A DNA stretch of 64,000 nucleotides from Hyphomicrobiales bacterium (GCA_900468805.1 UEIF01000004.1:81490-145489), one strand, 5' to 3'; positions 39,848-49,792 are shown, counted from the first letter of the stretch. The notes: generated by a model not told the origin, from the sequence alone. A program made the numbers and translations.

Positions 39848-41674
39848 TTACTCCACAGTCACCGATTTTGCGAGGTTGCGCGGCTGGTCGACGTCCGTGC
39901 CCATGAAGACTGCCGTATGGTAGGCCAGCAACTGGATCGGCAGGGAGAAGATCATCGGTGCGATGATCTCATCGACATTGGGGAGCGTGATCGTCGCCAT
40001 GGTCGGCAGCTTCGAAGCGGCGGCACCGGCCTCATCGGTGATGAAGATGATGCGGCCGCCGCGGGCTGCGACCTCCTGCATGTTGGAGACGGTCTTCTCG
40101 AAGAAGCGGTCATAGGGCGCGATGACGATAACGGGCATGTTCTCATCGATGAGCGCAATCGGCCCATGCTTCAGCTCGCCGGCGGCATAACCTTCCGCGT
40201 GGATGTAGGAGATTTCCTTGAGCTTCAGCGCGCCTTCCATGGCAAGCGGGAAGCTGGTGCCGCGGCCGAGATAGAGCACGTCCTTGCATTTGGAGAGTTC
40301 ACGCGACAAAGCCTCCATCTGCGGCTGGATGAGATTGACGACGCGGCTCATGATGCGCGGCATTTCGGCCAGGTGGCGCACCATCGCCTTTTCGTCTTCG
40401 GCGCTGATCGTGCCGCGGGCGCGGCCGGCGCCGATTGCCAGCGATGCAAGCACGGCAAGCTGGCAGGTGAAGGCCTTGGTGGAGGCGACGCCGATTTCGG
40501 GCCCGGCCATGATCGGGAAGACGGCATCGGATTCGCGGGCGATGGTCGATTCCCGCACGTTCACGACGGCGCCGATCTTCAGGCCGTTTTCCTTGCAGTA
40601 ACGGAGCGATGCCAGCGTATCGGCTGTTTCGCCCGACTGGGAAATGAAGAGGGCTGCCTGCGAGGGCTGCAGCGGCATTTCGCGATAGCGGAACTCCGAG
40701 GCGACGTCGATTTCGACCGGCAAGCGGGCGTAACGCTCGAACCAGTATTTGCCGATCAGGCCGGCGAGATAGGCTGTGCCGCAGGCGGAGATCGCAAGGC
40801 CGGTCGCCGCCTTGAAATCGATGGCGGATGCGTTCGGGCTGATCGTATTGGCAGCGAAATCCACGTAATGGCTGAGCGCGTGGGAGATGACCTCCGGCTG
40901 CTCGTAGATTTCCTTTTCCATGAAATGGCGGTGATTGCCCTTGTCGACCACATAGGCGGTCGCCTGGGAAATCTGCCGCGGGCGCTTGACCACCTTGCCG
41001 GAAAAATCGAGCACGGTCGCGCTGTCGCGGGTGATGATCGCCCAGTCGCCGTCAACGAGATAGGTGATCTCGTTGGTGAAGGGCGACAGCGCGATGGCAT
41101 CCGAGCCCAGGAACATTTCGCCCTTGCCGTAACCAATCGCAAGCGGCGGGCCGGAGCGGGCTGCCATGATCGTGTCGGCGTCGCTCTTCAGCATCACGGC
41201 CAGCGCATAGGCGCCGGTGACGCGGTTCAGCATCTTCAGCATGGCTTCGCGTGGCGACAGGCCCTCACGCAGATACTTGGCCATCAGGTGGGCGACGACT
41301 TCCGTATCGGTCTGGCTCTGGAAGACTGCGCCGTCATGGCTCAGCTCGTCGCGCAGCTCTGAGAAATTCTCGATGATGCCGTTATGGACGACGGCGACGC
41401 CTTCGACGAAATGCGGATGAGCGTTGGTCTCGTTCGGCACGCCGTGGGTTGCCCAGCGTGTGTGGGCAATGCCGGTCGTTCCCGGCAGCGGCTCGCTGTC
41501 GAGGCGCTTTTCCAGATTGAAGAGCTTGCCCTCGGCGCGACGGCGATCCATGACGCCCTCATGGATGGTGGCGACGCCGGCGGAATCGTAACCGCGGTAT
41601 TCCAGCCGCTTCAGCGCATCGACAAGACGGCCCGAAACCGGCGCATTTCCGACGATCCCAACAATTCCGCACAT
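39848..41674 (-). CDS. glmS: Glutamine-fructose-6-phosphate aminotransferase
   Basis: Makes glucosamine-6-phosphate from fructose-6-P and glutamine, the entry to peptidoglycan and LPS amino sugars. 608 aa. The class II glutaminase domain uses Cys2 as nucleophile (MCGIVGIVG); two SIS domains follow (SACGTAYLAGLIGKYW, QSGETADTLASLRYC) and the conserved C-terminus DVDQPRNLAKSVTVE. 108 bp downstream of glmU; no ribozyme in the leader. A hairpin at 39758-39775 follows the stop but has no T-run. Confidence 0.97.
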   Translation of the reverse strand: MCGIVGIVGNAPVSGRLVDALKRLEYRGYDSAGVATIHEGVMDRRRAEGKLFNLEKRLDSEPLPGTTGIAHTRWATHGVPNETNAHPHFVEGVAVVHNGIIENFSELRDELSHDGAVFQSQTDTEVVAHLMAKYLREGLSPREAMLKMLNRVTGAYALAVMLKSDADTIMAARSGPPLAIGYGKGEMFLGSDAIALSPFTNEITYLVDGDWAIITRDSATVLDFSGKVVKRPRQISQATAYVVDKGNHRHFMEKEIYEQPEVISHALSHYVDFAANTISPNASAIDFKAATGLAISACGTAYLAGLIGKYWFERYARLPVEIDVASEFRYREMPLQPSQAALFISQSGETADTLASLRYCKENGLKIGAVVNVRESTIARESDAVFPIMAGPEIGVASTKAFTCQLAVLASLAIGAGRARGTISAEDEKAMVRHLAEMPRIMSRVVNLIQPQMEALSRELSKCKDVLYLGRGTSFPLAMEGALKLKEISYIHAEGYAAGELKHGPIALIDENMPVIVIAPYDRFFEKTVSNMQEVAARGGRIIFITDEAGAAASKLPTMATITLPNVDEIIAPMIFSLPIQLLAYHTAVFMGTDVDQPRNLAKSVTVE

Positions 41675-41782
41675 GCAAACTTCCCCTCGGGCTTCAATCT
41701 TGAGGCCACTCCTAGCGATTCTCGCTTATTTCTCAATTGGTACGGCGGTCACTTTCGGTTTCCGCCCGTTACGGAAGAAGGC

Positions 41783-43144
41783 TCAGGATTTGGCCTTCTT
41801 GGCCGCCTTGATGGCAAGCGCGCGTTCGCGCAGCAGCTTGGCCCGCTCAGGCTTGATCTCCTGCCGGGCACGGCCGAAAGCGAGCGCCTCGGCTGGTACG
41901 TCTGCGGTGATCACACTGCCGGAGGCGATATAGGCGTTGTCGCCGACCGTAACGGGGGCAACCAGCGAGGAGTTAGAGCCGATGAAGGCATCCTTGCCGA
42001 TAACAGTCTCGAACTTGTTCACCCCGTCATAATTGCAGGTGATTGCGCCAGCGCCGATATTGGTGCCGGATCCGATGACGGCGTCGCCGATATAGGTCAG
42101 GTGGTTGACCTTGGCGCCCTCGCCAATCTTGCCGTTCTTGACTTCGCAGAAATTACCGACCTTGGAACCGGCCGAGAGATCGGCACCCGGACGCAGACGC
42201 GCAAATGGACCGACGGTCGCACCTTCGCTGACATGGGCGCCTTCGATATGCGAGAAGGCATGAATAACCGCTCCGCTATCGATGACGGCCCCCGGGCCGA
42301 AGACGACGTTCGGCTCGATCAGCGCATCCTGGCCGATGACCGTGTCGTAGGACAGAAAGACCGTTTCCGGGGCGATCATCGTCACGCCTGACAACATCAA
42401 TTCGTGGCGACGGCGCTGCTGCCAGAAACGCTCGATGTCAGCCAGTTCGGCGCGGGTGTTGCAGCCGGTCATCTCGACTTCCGGCGCATCGACGGCGGTG
42501 ACGCGGCCGCCGAGCGAACGGGCGATCTCGACGAGGTCGGTCAGATAATATTCGCCCTTGGCATTGCTGTTGCCGATGCGCGACAGGAGATCGAGCGCCT
42601 TGCGGCCGTTGATCGCCATCAGGCCGCTGTTGCACCAGGTGACTGCGCGTTCGGCATCCGTTGCATCCTTTTCCTCGCGGATGGCAATCAGCTCGCCGTC
42701 CTTGACGAGCAGGCGGCCATAGCCCGGCGGGCGATCCGTGTGGAAACCGATAACGACAATGTCACTGCCCTCGGCCAGCGCCTTGCGGGCTTCGAGCAAC
42801 GGGCCGGCCGTCTGCAGCGGCACATCGCCATAGGTGACGAGGATATCGTCATAACCTCCAGCAATCGCCTCGCGGGCGGCGAGAACAGCGTGACCGGTGC
42901 CGAGGCGCTGTTCCTGCAGGTAGGATTCGATCTTCACGCCACCGATATCGGCAGCCTTCGCCACCTTTTCGGCATCGCGGCCGACGACCAGGGCGACGGA
43001 GGAAATTCCGGTCGCGGCCACCGCATCGACGACATGGGCGATCATCGGCCGGCCGGCGACCTCATGCAGCACCTTCGACTTTGCGGATTTCATTCGCGTG
43101 CTGTCGCCGGCGGCGAGAATGACAGCAAGGCAGGTGCGTTCCAT
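41783..43144 (-). CDS. glmU: Bifunctional GlcN-1-P acetyltransferase / GlcNAc-1-P uridyltransferase
   Basis: Last two steps to UDP-GlcNAc, precursor of peptidoglycan and LPS. 453 aa. N-terminal pyrophosphorylase [24 protein letters not shown] (residues 9-32) and VTYGDVPL; C-terminal left-handed beta-helix of hexapeptide repeats (about 250-430) with [20 protein letters not shown] and [11 protein letters not shown]. Same strand as glmS, together giving the amino-sugar pathway. Separated from gntR upstream by 63 bp. Confidence 0.97.
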   Translation of the reverse strand: MERTCLAVILAAGDSTRMKSAKSKVLHEVAGRPMIAHVVDAVAATGISSVALVVGRDAEKVAKAADIGGVKIESYLQEQRLGTGHAVLAAREAIAGGYDDILVTYGDVPLQTAGPLLEARKALAEGSDIVVIGFHTDRPPGYGRLLVKDGELIAIREEKDATDAERAVTWCNSGLMAINGRKALDLLSRIGNSNAKGEYYLTDLVEIARSLGGRVTAVDAPEVEMTGCNTRAELADIERFWQQRRRHELMLSGVTMIAPETVFLSYDTVIGQDALIEPNVVFGPGAVIDSGAVIHAFSHIEGAHVSEGATVGPFARLRPGADLSAGSKVGNFCEVKNGKIGEGAKVNHLTYIGDAVIGSGTNIGAGAITCNYDGVNKFETVIGKDAFIGSNSSLVAPVTVGDNAYIASGSVITADVPAEALAFGRARQEIKPERAKLLRERALAIKAAKKAKS

Positions 43145-43207
43145 GGCAGACTCCGAGAATCCATTGCTAGGCGGCTGTTCTGCCGCTCATAGCAGCAAGG
43201 CGAGGCT

Positions 43208-44002
43208 TCAAAAAGACGAAATCGGCAGGGAAACGATTGGCTCGGCGAGCGCGGAGAAGGCTTCGTGGACGTGCTCCCTGCCCTCGACGATGACATCCTC
43301 CATCGCCTTGCGCGCTGCTGCGGTATTGCCTGCCGCGATGGCATCGACGATGCGCATGTGGGTTTCGGCGATGTTGGCGAAACCACTCTGCGAGGGCGGC
43401 GTGCTCATGCGGAACATGCCGACGAGCGCTGCCTCGATCAGCCCACCGAGCGTGCGCATGAAGGGATTGTGAGATACTTCTGAAACGGCGAGATGGAAGC
43501 GCAGGTCGGCAAGCGCGAGACTGTCGGCCGTGTGATCGCTTGCGGCCATGTCGAGCGCCAGGCCGCGCAGTAATTCGATCTCGGCCGGATTCGCACGCTC
43601 GGCCACAAGACCGGCTGCGAAGGGCTCGAAAGCAAGGCGGATGTCGTAGAGCTGCAGGAGGAATTCTTCGTTGACACCGTTGGCGAAATGCCAGGAGATG
43701 ATTTCGGTGTCGAACATGTTCCAGAAGTTCTTTTCCGTCACGCGCGTGCCGACGCGCGCCTTGGCGACGACCATACCCTTGGCGGCAAGTGTCTTCATCG
43801 TTTCGCGCAGCACCGTACGAGAGACCTTGAAACGCTGCGCCAGCTCGCCGTCGCCGGGCAGAATCGTGCCGACCGGATAGGTGCCGGCGACGATTCCCCG
43901 GCCGAGTTCATCGACGACATGCGCGTGGCTTGTTCGGGTTCTTCGCCCTGCCTTCCGGGTTTCAAGCGGTCTGTTGCGCAATCCGTCACTCCCCCTAGCC
44001 AT
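43208..44002 (-). CDS. GntR/FadR-type regulator at the end of the ytf operon
   Basis: 264 aa. The winged-helix (residues 27-95) is VDELGRGIVAGTYPVGTILPG then ELAQRFKVSRTVLRETMKTL; the ligand-binding FCD domain (about 110-245) has the metal-site pattern DIRLAFEPFAAGL, DLRFHLAVSEVSHNPF and HMRIVDAIAAGN. The start overlaps the yjfF stop by 8 bp, so it belongs to the transporter operon and most likely senses its sugar or a product. It is also close to glmU downstream, so galactofuranose and GlcNAc genes may share a transcript. Confidence 0.9.
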   Translation of the reverse strand: MARGSDGLRNRPLETRKAGRRTRTSHAHVVDELGRGIVAGTYPVGTILPGDGELAQRFKVSRTVLRETMKTLAAKGMVVAKARVGTRVTEKNFWNMFDTEIISWHFANGVNEEFLLQLYDIRLAFEPFAAGLVAERANPAEIELLRGLALDMAASDHTADSLALADLRFHLAVSEVSHNPFMRTLGGLIEAALVGMFRMSTPPSQSGFANIAETHMRIVDAIAAGNTAAARKAMEDVIVEGREHVHEAFSALAEPIVSLPISSF

Positions 44003-44963
44003 ATCTCCTGTTCAGACTGGAAAGGAAAAGGATGGCTTTCTGCATCACCATGAATGCAAAAAGCAGCAGGCCAATCAGGATCTTCGTCCACCAGCTCGAC
44101 AGCGTACCGTCGAAGGTGATGTAAGTCTGAATGAGCCCCTGGATCAGCAGACCGATGAAGGTCCCTGCCACGAATCCCGCTCCTCCTGTCAGCAGCGTCC
44201 CTCCAATGACGACTGCTGCGATGGCATCCAGTTCAACGCCCACCGCCGCAAGAGAATATCCGGCAGACGTGTATAGGGAAAAAACGATTCCGGATAGGCC
44301 CGCCAGGAAACCCGACAGGGCGTAGATCTGAATCGTCGTGCGTGCCACCGGAACACCCATCAGCTGCGCCGTCTGCACACCGCCGCCCAGCGCATAGACA
44401 TTGGTTCCGAAGCGGGTGCGGTGGGCGATGAAGATGCCGGCTGCGAAGACGACGAGCATGATGCCGCCGATCAGCGTCAGCCGTCCGCCGCCTGGCAGCC
44501 GATAGTAGAGGCTGGTCAGCGTGGAATAGTATTCGTGATTGATCGGAATGCTGTCGATCGACAGGACATAGGCCATGCCGCGGGCCAGGAACATGCCGGC
44601 GAGCGTCACGATGAAGGGCGGCATCTGCAGGAAATGGATGATCATGCCCATGACCGCACCGAAGGCCGTGGTGATGATGAGAACGATCGCGAAGGCTGCC
44701 AGCGGGTGGATGCTGGTGTTCTGCAGGATGACGGCCAGGAAGACGCCGGTGAAGGCGATGACTGAGCCGATGGATAGATCGATGCCGCCGGAGATGATGA
44801 CGAAGGTCATGCCCACGGCGGCAATGCCGAGAAACGCATTGTCAGTCAGCAAGTTGCCGATGACCCGCGTCGACAGGATGTTCGGATATTGCAGAGTGCA
44901 GAGCGCATAGGCGAGCACGAAGATGACAATAGTCGCAAAGAGCGGCAGGTATTTGGAATTCAT
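43995..44963 (-). CDS. yjfF: Sugar ABC transporter permease, YjfF family
   Basis: 322 aa, about nine to ten membrane helices of the ribose/galactofuranose permease family. Signature stretches are IISGGIDLSIGSVIAFTGVF and ALGGGVQTAQLMGVPVARTTI, then GVELDAIAAVVIGGTLLTGGAG. Second permease of a heterodimer with ytfT. Overlaps gntR downstream (8 bp) and ytfT upstream (4 bp). Confidence 0.92.
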   Translation of the reverse strand: MNSKYLPLFATIVIFVLAYALCTLQYPNILSTRVIGNLLTDNAFLGIAAVGMTFVIISGGIDLSIGSVIAFTGVFLAVILQNTSIHPLAAFAIVLIITTAFGAVMGMIIHFLQMPPFIVTLAGMFLARGMAYVLSIDSIPINHEYYSTLTSLYYRLPGGGRLTLIGGIMLVVFAAGIFIAHRTRFGTNVYALGGGVQTAQLMGVPVARTTIQIYALSGFLAGLSGIVFSLYTSAGYSLAAVGVELDAIAAVVIGGTLLTGGAGFVAGTFIGLLIQGLIQTYITFDGTLSSWWTKILIGLLLFAFMVMQKAILFLSSLNRRYG

Positions 44964-45970
44964 TTGCGCCCCCCTGCGTCCGTCCGGCGAGTGAAGAAAC
45001 TGGCGAGCGATTGCATCGCCGGCGACTGGATGACCAGAATGACGATGATGATGACCGCCTTGATGATGAGGTTGAACTCCGGCGGGAAACCGGAAAGCAG
45101 AATGCCGGTATTGACCGCCTGGATGATCATGGCGCCGATCAGCGAACCGATGATGCTGAAGCGGCCGCCAAGCAGCGAATTGCCGCCGACGACCACCGCG
45201 AGGATAGCGTCGAGCTCCAGCCAGAGGCCGGCATTGTTGGCGTCCGCCCCCTTGATGTCGGCGGCGACGATAATTCCGGCGATCGAAGCGCAGAGGCCAC
45301 TCAACATATAGACAGCCATCAGCAACACCGGCGTCTGTACGCCCGAGAGCGTGCTCGCGCGTCTGTTGATGCCGACAGCCTCGATCAGCATGCCGAGCGC
45401 AGTCCGGCGAACCAGCAGAATGACCAGCAGGCCAGCGATCAGCCAGATGACGACAGGCATGGGCAGGAAGGCGAAGGAACCGCTGCCGAGAAAGATCAGC
45501 CCGTCATCGTTGAAGGTCATGATCACGCCTTCCGTAATGAGCTGAGCGATACCGCGGCCGGCGACCATGAGCACAAGTGTCGCGATAATCGGCTGGATAT
45601 TGAGGATGGAGACGAGAAAGCCGTTCCAGGCGCCGCAAAGAAGGCCGATAACTACGGTCAGTACAAGCGTATAAGCAAGCGAATGGCCTTCGACGATCGA
45701 CGAGGCCGCAACGGCACCGCAGATTGCGATAACAGCGCCAACCGAGAGATCGATGCCTTTGGTGGCGATCACGAGCGTCATGCCGATCGCCAACAGCGCC
45801 ACGGGCGCCCCACGATTGAGCACGTCGATGATGCTGCCATAGAGGCGCCCATTTTGAACAATCACATCAAGAAATTGCGGGAAGAAGCTGAAATTCAAAA
45901 GAAGAACAACCAGAAGAGCAATCAATTGCGGCGCAAGACGAGAGCCCAGCACCTTCAGCGAGGCAGTCAT
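44960..45970 (-). CDS. ytfT: Sugar ABC transporter permease, YtfT family
   Basis: 336 aa, polytopic permease with IATKGIDLSVGAVIAICGAV and GLWLELDAILAVVVGGNSLLGG. First permease of the YtfQRT-YjfF galactofuranose-type importer. Overlaps ytfR and yjfF by 4 bp each, so stoichiometric expression is likely. Confidence 0.92.
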   Translation of the reverse strand: MTASLKVLGSRLAPQLIALLVVLLLNFSFFPQFLDVIVQNGRLYGSIIDVLNRGAPVALLAIGMTLVIATKGIDLSVGAVIAICGAVAASSIVEGHSLAYTLVLTVVIGLLCGAWNGFLVSILNIQPIIATLVLMVAGRGIAQLITEGVIMTFNDDGLIFLGSGSFAFLPMPVVIWLIAGLLVILLVRRTALGMLIEAVGINRRASTLSGVQTPVLLMAVYMLSGLCASIAGIIVAADIKGADANNAGLWLELDAILAVVVGGNSLLGGRFSIIGSLIGAMIIQAVNTGILLSGFPPEFNLIIKAVIIIVILVIQSPAMQSLASFFTRRTDAGGRK

Positions 45971-47490
45971 GCGTCCTCCGTTCGTTTGTCGGCTGCCGCA
46001 ATGGCGTCGACGATGCCGGCAGCGGTAATGCGCTCGCCGGTCAATTCAGCGATATGCTCGCGATCACGCAGCACGATGACGCGCGAGCTGTAGGCCACCA
46101 GCTCCTCAAGTTCGGAGGAGATGACGATCAGCGACATGCCCTTGGCGCACAGTTGCTCGATGAGCTTGATGATTTCGGCATGGGCGCCGACATCGATGCC
46201 GCGGGTCGGCTCGTCGAGGATCAGGAAATCCGGATTGGTTGCGAGCCAGCGGGCGAGGATCGCCTTCTGCTGATTGCCGCCTGAGAGCAGCCGGATCGGC
46301 TTCTCGCGGTCGGTCGTGCGGATATCGAGCGCTCTGATGTATTCGTCAGCGATCGCGTTCTGTTCGGTACGAGAGAGCGGTCGCGCCCAGCCTCGGCGGG
46401 CCTGCAGGGCAAGGGCGATATTCTCGCGGATCGACAGGTCGCCGATGATGCCATCCGTCTTGCGATCTTCCGGGCAGAAGCCGAAGCCCTTGCCGATCGC
46501 GGCACGCGGGCTCGACAGCGTTACCGGCGCTCCATCGATCCTGGCGACGCCGCTGTCGGCGCTTTCGATGCCGAACATGAGTTCGGCGGTCTCTGTGCGC
46601 CCGGAGCCCAGAAGCCCGGCAATGCCGACGACTTCGCCGACACGGACCTTGAGATCGAAGGGTTTTACCTTGCCGCGTTTTCCAAAGCCCTCGAACGTAT
46701 ATTTGACCTCGCCGGCGGCAATAGTGCGTTCTTTGGCAGCATGTTCCGTCTGGGCGAGTTCGCGCCCGAGCATCATGGCGATCAGGTTCTGCCGCGGCAG
46801 CTCCGCTGCCTCATGTGTACCGACAAGCCGGCCATTGCGCAGCACGGTGATGCGGTCGCTGACTGCATAAACCTGTTCAAGAAAATGAGTAATGAAGACA
46901 ATGCCTAATCCGCGCTTTTTCAAGTCATTTATGACGCCAAAGAGCATTTCGACTTCATGCGTATCGAGACTTGCCGTTGGCTCGTCGAGGATGAGCACCT
47001 TGCCGGAGAGATCGACGGCCCGGGCGATCGCCACGATCTGCTGGACGGCGACCGAGAAGCGGTCGAGCTGCGCGGTTACATCGATATCGAGGCCATAGCC
47101 TGCCAGAAGCTCACGGGCATTTCTGTTCATGGTGCGGGCATCGATCATACCGAAGCGCTTCGGTTGGCGGCCGAGGAAGAGGTTCTCCGCAACGCTGAGA
47201 TTGGAAAGGAGGTTGACCTCCTGGTAGACGGTGCCGATGCCGAGCTTCTGGGCGGCCAGCGTATCGGCCGGATCGATCTCGTGACCTTCCAGCGTCAGGC
47301 TTCCGCCGTCGCGGCGATAGGCACCCGTAATGCACTTGATGAGCGTCGATTTGCCGGCGCCGTTTTCGCCGAGAAGCGCATGCACCTCACCCCGACGTAG
47401 CGTGAAATCCACCTTATCCAGGGCGACGGCGCCGGGGAAGAATTTCGATATGCCGGCGGCTGCGAGAATATTCTCGAAATTGTGAACCAT
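45967..47490 (-). CDS. ytfR: Sugar ABC transporter ATPase, YtfR family (two ABC domains)
   Basis: 507 aa from ATG 47490 with AGGAAA upstream; the frame is open to 47601 but the added residues lack family similarity and cover a hairpin. First ABC domain: Walker A GENGAGKSTLIK, Walker B LILDEPTASLD. Second: Walker A-like LLGSGRTETAELMFG, signature LLSGGNQQKAILARW and LILDEPTRGIDVGAHAEI. Energises galactofuranose uptake with ytfT and yjfF. 118 bp after ytfQ, a gap that holds a strong hairpin. Confidence 0.93.
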   Translation of the reverse strand: MVHNFENILAAAGISKFFPGAVALDKVDFTLRRGEVHALLGENGAGKSTLIKCITGAYRRDGGSLTLEGHEIDPADTLAAQKLGIGTVYQEVNLLSNLSVAENLFLGRQPKRFGMIDARTMNRNARELLAGYGLDIDVTAQLDRFSVAVQQIVAIARAVDLSGKVLILDEPTASLDTHEVEMLFGVINDLKKRGLGIVFITHFLEQVYAVSDRITVLRNGRLVGTHEAAELPRQNLIAMMLGRELAQTEHAAKERTIAAGEVKYTFEGFGKRGKVKPFDLKVRVGEVVGIAGLLGSGRTETAELMFGIESADSGVARIDGAPVTLSSPRAAIGKGFGFCPEDRKTDGIIGDLSIRENIALALQARRGWARPLSRTEQNAIADEYIRALDIRTTDREKPIRLLSGGNQQKAILARWLATNPDFLILDEPTRGIDVGAHAEIIKLIEQLCAKGMSLIVISSELEELVAYSSRVIVLRDREHIAELTGERITAAGIVDAIAAADKRTEDA

Positions 47491-47567
47491 GAGGGTTGCT
47501 GTTTCCTGATATTGCGCCTTACGCCTGTACGAAAAACGGGCATGACGCCCTGCTGGTACCGGCAGTT

Positions 47568-47596
47568 CCGCACCGGTCCATGATGGACCGGTGCGG
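47568..47596 (-). promoter_or_regulatory. Stable hairpin between ytfQ and ytfR
   Basis: A perfect 12-bp stem (CCGCACCGGTCC at 47568-47579, GGACCGGTGCGG at 47585-47596) has a 5-nt loop. It starts 12 bp after the ytfQ stop and has no T-run, so it is better explained as an RNA-processing or mRNA-protection hairpin than a terminator. Such hairpins commonly keep binding-protein messages more abundant than the permease part. Confidence 0.7.
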
Positions 47597-47608
47597 TTCA
47601 AGCTTCAA

Positions 47609-48571
47609 TCAGTAACCCTGACCCTTCTTCTCTTCGTAGACCTTCATCGGGTCGTCGGCAGGCGTGTAGAGCTTGGACTCGGTCTGGATCCACTTCGGCG
47701 GAGCCTTCTTGTCCTTCAGGTAGGCATCGAGCGCATCGAAGGCCGGGCCTGCCATGTTCGGCGTCAGCTCGACCGTGGCATTGGCCTCACCCTCGGACAT
47801 GGCCTTGAAGATATCGGGCACGGCGTCGATGGAGACGACGAGGATATCCTTGCCGGGCTTCAGGCCGGCTTCCTTGATCGCCTGGATGGCGCCGACGGCC
47901 ATGTCGTCGTTATGGGCGTAGAGAGCGCAGATATCCTTGCCGCCATTCTCGGCCTTCAGGAAGCTTTCCATGACTTCCTTGCCCTTGGTGCGGGTGAAGT
48001 CACCGGTCTGGCTGCGAACGATCTTCAGGTTGTCGTGGCCGGCAAGGGCCTCTTCGAAGCCCTTCTTGCGTGCGATGGCCGGCGACGAACCGGTCGTGCC
48101 CTGCAGTTCGACGACATTGCACTTCTTGTCGCCGACCGTCTTGACCAAGAAATCGCCGGCGACCTTGCCTTCGTGGACCAGGTCGGAGGTAACAGCCGTC
48201 AGGTAGAGATCATCAGGAGCCTTGATGGTGCGGTCGAGAAGGATGACCGGAATCTTGGCTTCCTTGGCTTCCTTCAGAACGTCGTCCCAGCCGGTTTCGA
48301 CAACAGGAGCAACGAGAATGGCATCGACGCCCTGAGCGATGAACGAGCGCAGTGCCTTGATCTGATTTTCCTGCTTCTGCTGCGCATCGGCAAACTTCAG
48401 ATCGATGCCGCGCTTCTTGGCCTGCTCCTTGGTCACGGTCGTTTCAGCCGCACGCCAGCCCGATTCCGAGCCGATCTGCGAGAAGCCAACGGTCAGGCCG
48501 GCAGCCGAAGCCGAACCGAACATGCAGGCAGCCAGAATCGTGGCACTCAAAAGTGCAGTCTTCAATTTCAT
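47609..48571 (-). CDS. ytfQ: Galactofuranose-type sugar-binding protein, YtfQ family
   Basis: 320 aa periplasmic binding protein. Signal peptide residues 1-24 (LKTALLSATILAACMFGSAS), then TVGFSQIGSESGWRAAET and VELQGTTGSSPAIARKKGFEE, AHNDDMAVGAIQAIKEAGLKPG, very close to E. coli YtfQ. Strong ribosome site GGAGGAAA before the ATG at 48571; the longer frame to 48697 is non-coding. First gene of ytfQRT-yjfF-gntR. Confidence 0.94.
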   Translation of the reverse strand: MKLKTALLSATILAACMFGSASAAGLTVGFSQIGSESGWRAAETTVTKEQAKKRGIDLKFADAQQKQENQIKALRSFIAQGVDAILVAPVVETGWDDVLKEAKEAKIPVILLDRTIKAPDDLYLTAVTSDLVHEGKVAGDFLVKTVGDKKCNVVELQGTTGSSPAIARKKGFEEALAGHDNLKIVRSQTGDFTRTKGKEVMESFLKAENGGKDICALYAHNDDMAVGAIQAIKEAGLKPGKDILVVSIDAVPDIFKAMSEGEANATVELTPNMAGPAFDALDAYLKDKKAPPKWIQTESKLYTPADDPMKVYEEKKGQGY

Positions 48572-48624
48572 GATTTCCTCCCAATGCCGCATCTCGCGGC
48601 GCAGGGTCAAAAAATCATATAGTA

Positions 48625-48636
48625 TTACTTTTGTAA
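48625..48636. promoter_or_regulatory. Possible GntR operator upstream of ytfQ
   Basis: TTAC-N4-GTAA is an 8-base palindrome in an AT-rich stretch 54 bp before the ytfQ ATG. It may be the site for the operon's own GntR-family regulator. The match is short and could be chance. Confidence 0.25.
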
Positions 48637-48661
48637 ATGAGCATTTTGGTATGCACCGCAG

Positions 48662-48692
48662 CAAAAAAGGCGCCCCCGGGAGGAGCGCCTTT
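48662..48692 (-). terminator. Rho-independent terminator of the BMP operon
   Basis: AAAGGCGC (48666-48673) pairs with GCGCCTTT (48685-48692); on the minus strand the stem is followed by TTTTTTGC. It lies 24 bp beyond the stop of the BMP binding-protein gene and separates that operon from ytfQ. Confidence 0.85.
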
Positions 48693-48715
48693 CGCAACTG
48701 CGAATTGCAGTTTTG

Positions 48716-49792
48716 TTATTGCGCCGGCAGCTTGTCGTCGACGCCCTCGATGTAGAAGTTCATGCCGAGCAGCGTGCCGTCATCCGCCTTTTCGCCGGCC
48801 TTCAGCCAGGGCGTACCGTCCTGCTTGTTGATCGGGCCAGTGAAGGGGTGCAGTTCGCCGGATTTGATCTTGGCTTCGGTTTCCTCAGCCATCTTCTTCA
48901 CATCGTCAGGCATGTTGGTGTAGGGCGCCATCTTGAGGATGCCGTCCTTCAGGCCGTCCCAGCTCTGCTCGGACTTCCAGGTGCCGTCCAGAAGCGCATG
49001 GATGCGCTTGGAGTAGTAGTTGCCCCAGGTGTCGACGATTGCCGTCAGCTGCGCCTTCGGGCCGGCTGCGATCATGTCGGATGCCTGACCAAAAGCGTGG
49101 ATGCCACGCTCTTCGGCAACCTGCATCGGCGCGGTCGTGTCGGTGTGCTGCGTCAGCACGTCGACGCCCTGGTCGATCATGGCCTTGGCAGCGTCGGCTT
49201 CCTTGCCTGGATCGAACCAGGTGTTGACCCAGATGACCTTTAGCTTGAAGCTCGGATCGATCGACTTGGCGCCCTGTTCGAAGGAGTTGATGCCCATCAC
49301 GACTTCCGGAATCGGGAAGGAAGCGATGTAGGCAGCGCCGTGGTTCTTCGAGGTTTTGGCGGCGATCTGGCCGAGGATGTAGCGGCCTTCATAGAAGCGC
49401 GAGTTGTAGGTCGCGAGATTCGGGCCAGCCTTGTAACCGGTGCCGTGCTCGAACTTGACGTCCGGGAACTTGGCAGCAACCTTGACCGTAGCGTCCATGA
49501 AGCCGAAGGACGTCGTGAAGATCAGCTTGCAGCCGGAGCGGGCAAGGCGCTCGATGGCGCGCTCGGCATCCGGGCCTTCCGGAACGTTTTCGAGGTAAGG
49601 CGTATCGATCTTGTCGCCGAATTCGGCCTGAACCTGCTGGCGGCCGAGATCGTGTGCCTGCGAATAACCGCCGTCGGTGTGCGAACCGACATAGACGAAG
49701 CAGACCTTCGTCTTGTCCGCTGCTTCGGCGGCGGAGGATATGCCGATGACAGCGGCAGCCGATGCGGCAAGTGTGAGTGCGAACTTCTTCAT
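48716..49792 (-). CDS. BMP-family ABC transporter substrate-binding protein
   Basis: 358 aa. Signal peptide residues 1-24, then the BMP/PnrA-like pattern VCFVYVGSHTDGGYSQAHD, LIFTTSFGFMDATVKVAAKFPDVKFEHGTG and IDQGVDVLTQHTDTTAPMQ. Family members bind purine nucleosides or related bases; the exact ligand here is not visible. Last gene of ATPase-permease-permease-BMP, 54 bp after the second permease. Confidence 0.92.
   Translation of the reverse strand: MKKFALTLAASAAAVIGISSAAEAADKTKVCFVYVGSHTDGGYSQAHDLGRQQVQAEFGDKIDTPYLENVPEGPDAERAIERLARSGCKLIFTTSFGFMDATVKVAAKFPDVKFEHGTGYKAGPNLATYNSRFYEGRYILGQIAAKTSKNHGAAYIASFPIPEVVMGINSFEQGAKSIDPSFKLKVIWVNTWFDPGKEADAAKAMIDQGVDVLTQHTDTTAPMQVAEERGIHAFGQASDMIAAGPKAQLTAIVDTWGNYYSKRIHALLDGTWKSEQSWDGLKDGILKMAPYTNMPDDVKKMAEETEAKIKSGELHPFTGPINKQDGTPWLKAGEKADDGTLLGMNFYIEGVDDKLPAQ

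Noticed and set aside
39917..41362. 481-codon plus-strand open frame
   Set aside because: Antisense to glmS; the glmS protein is unmistakable on the other strand.
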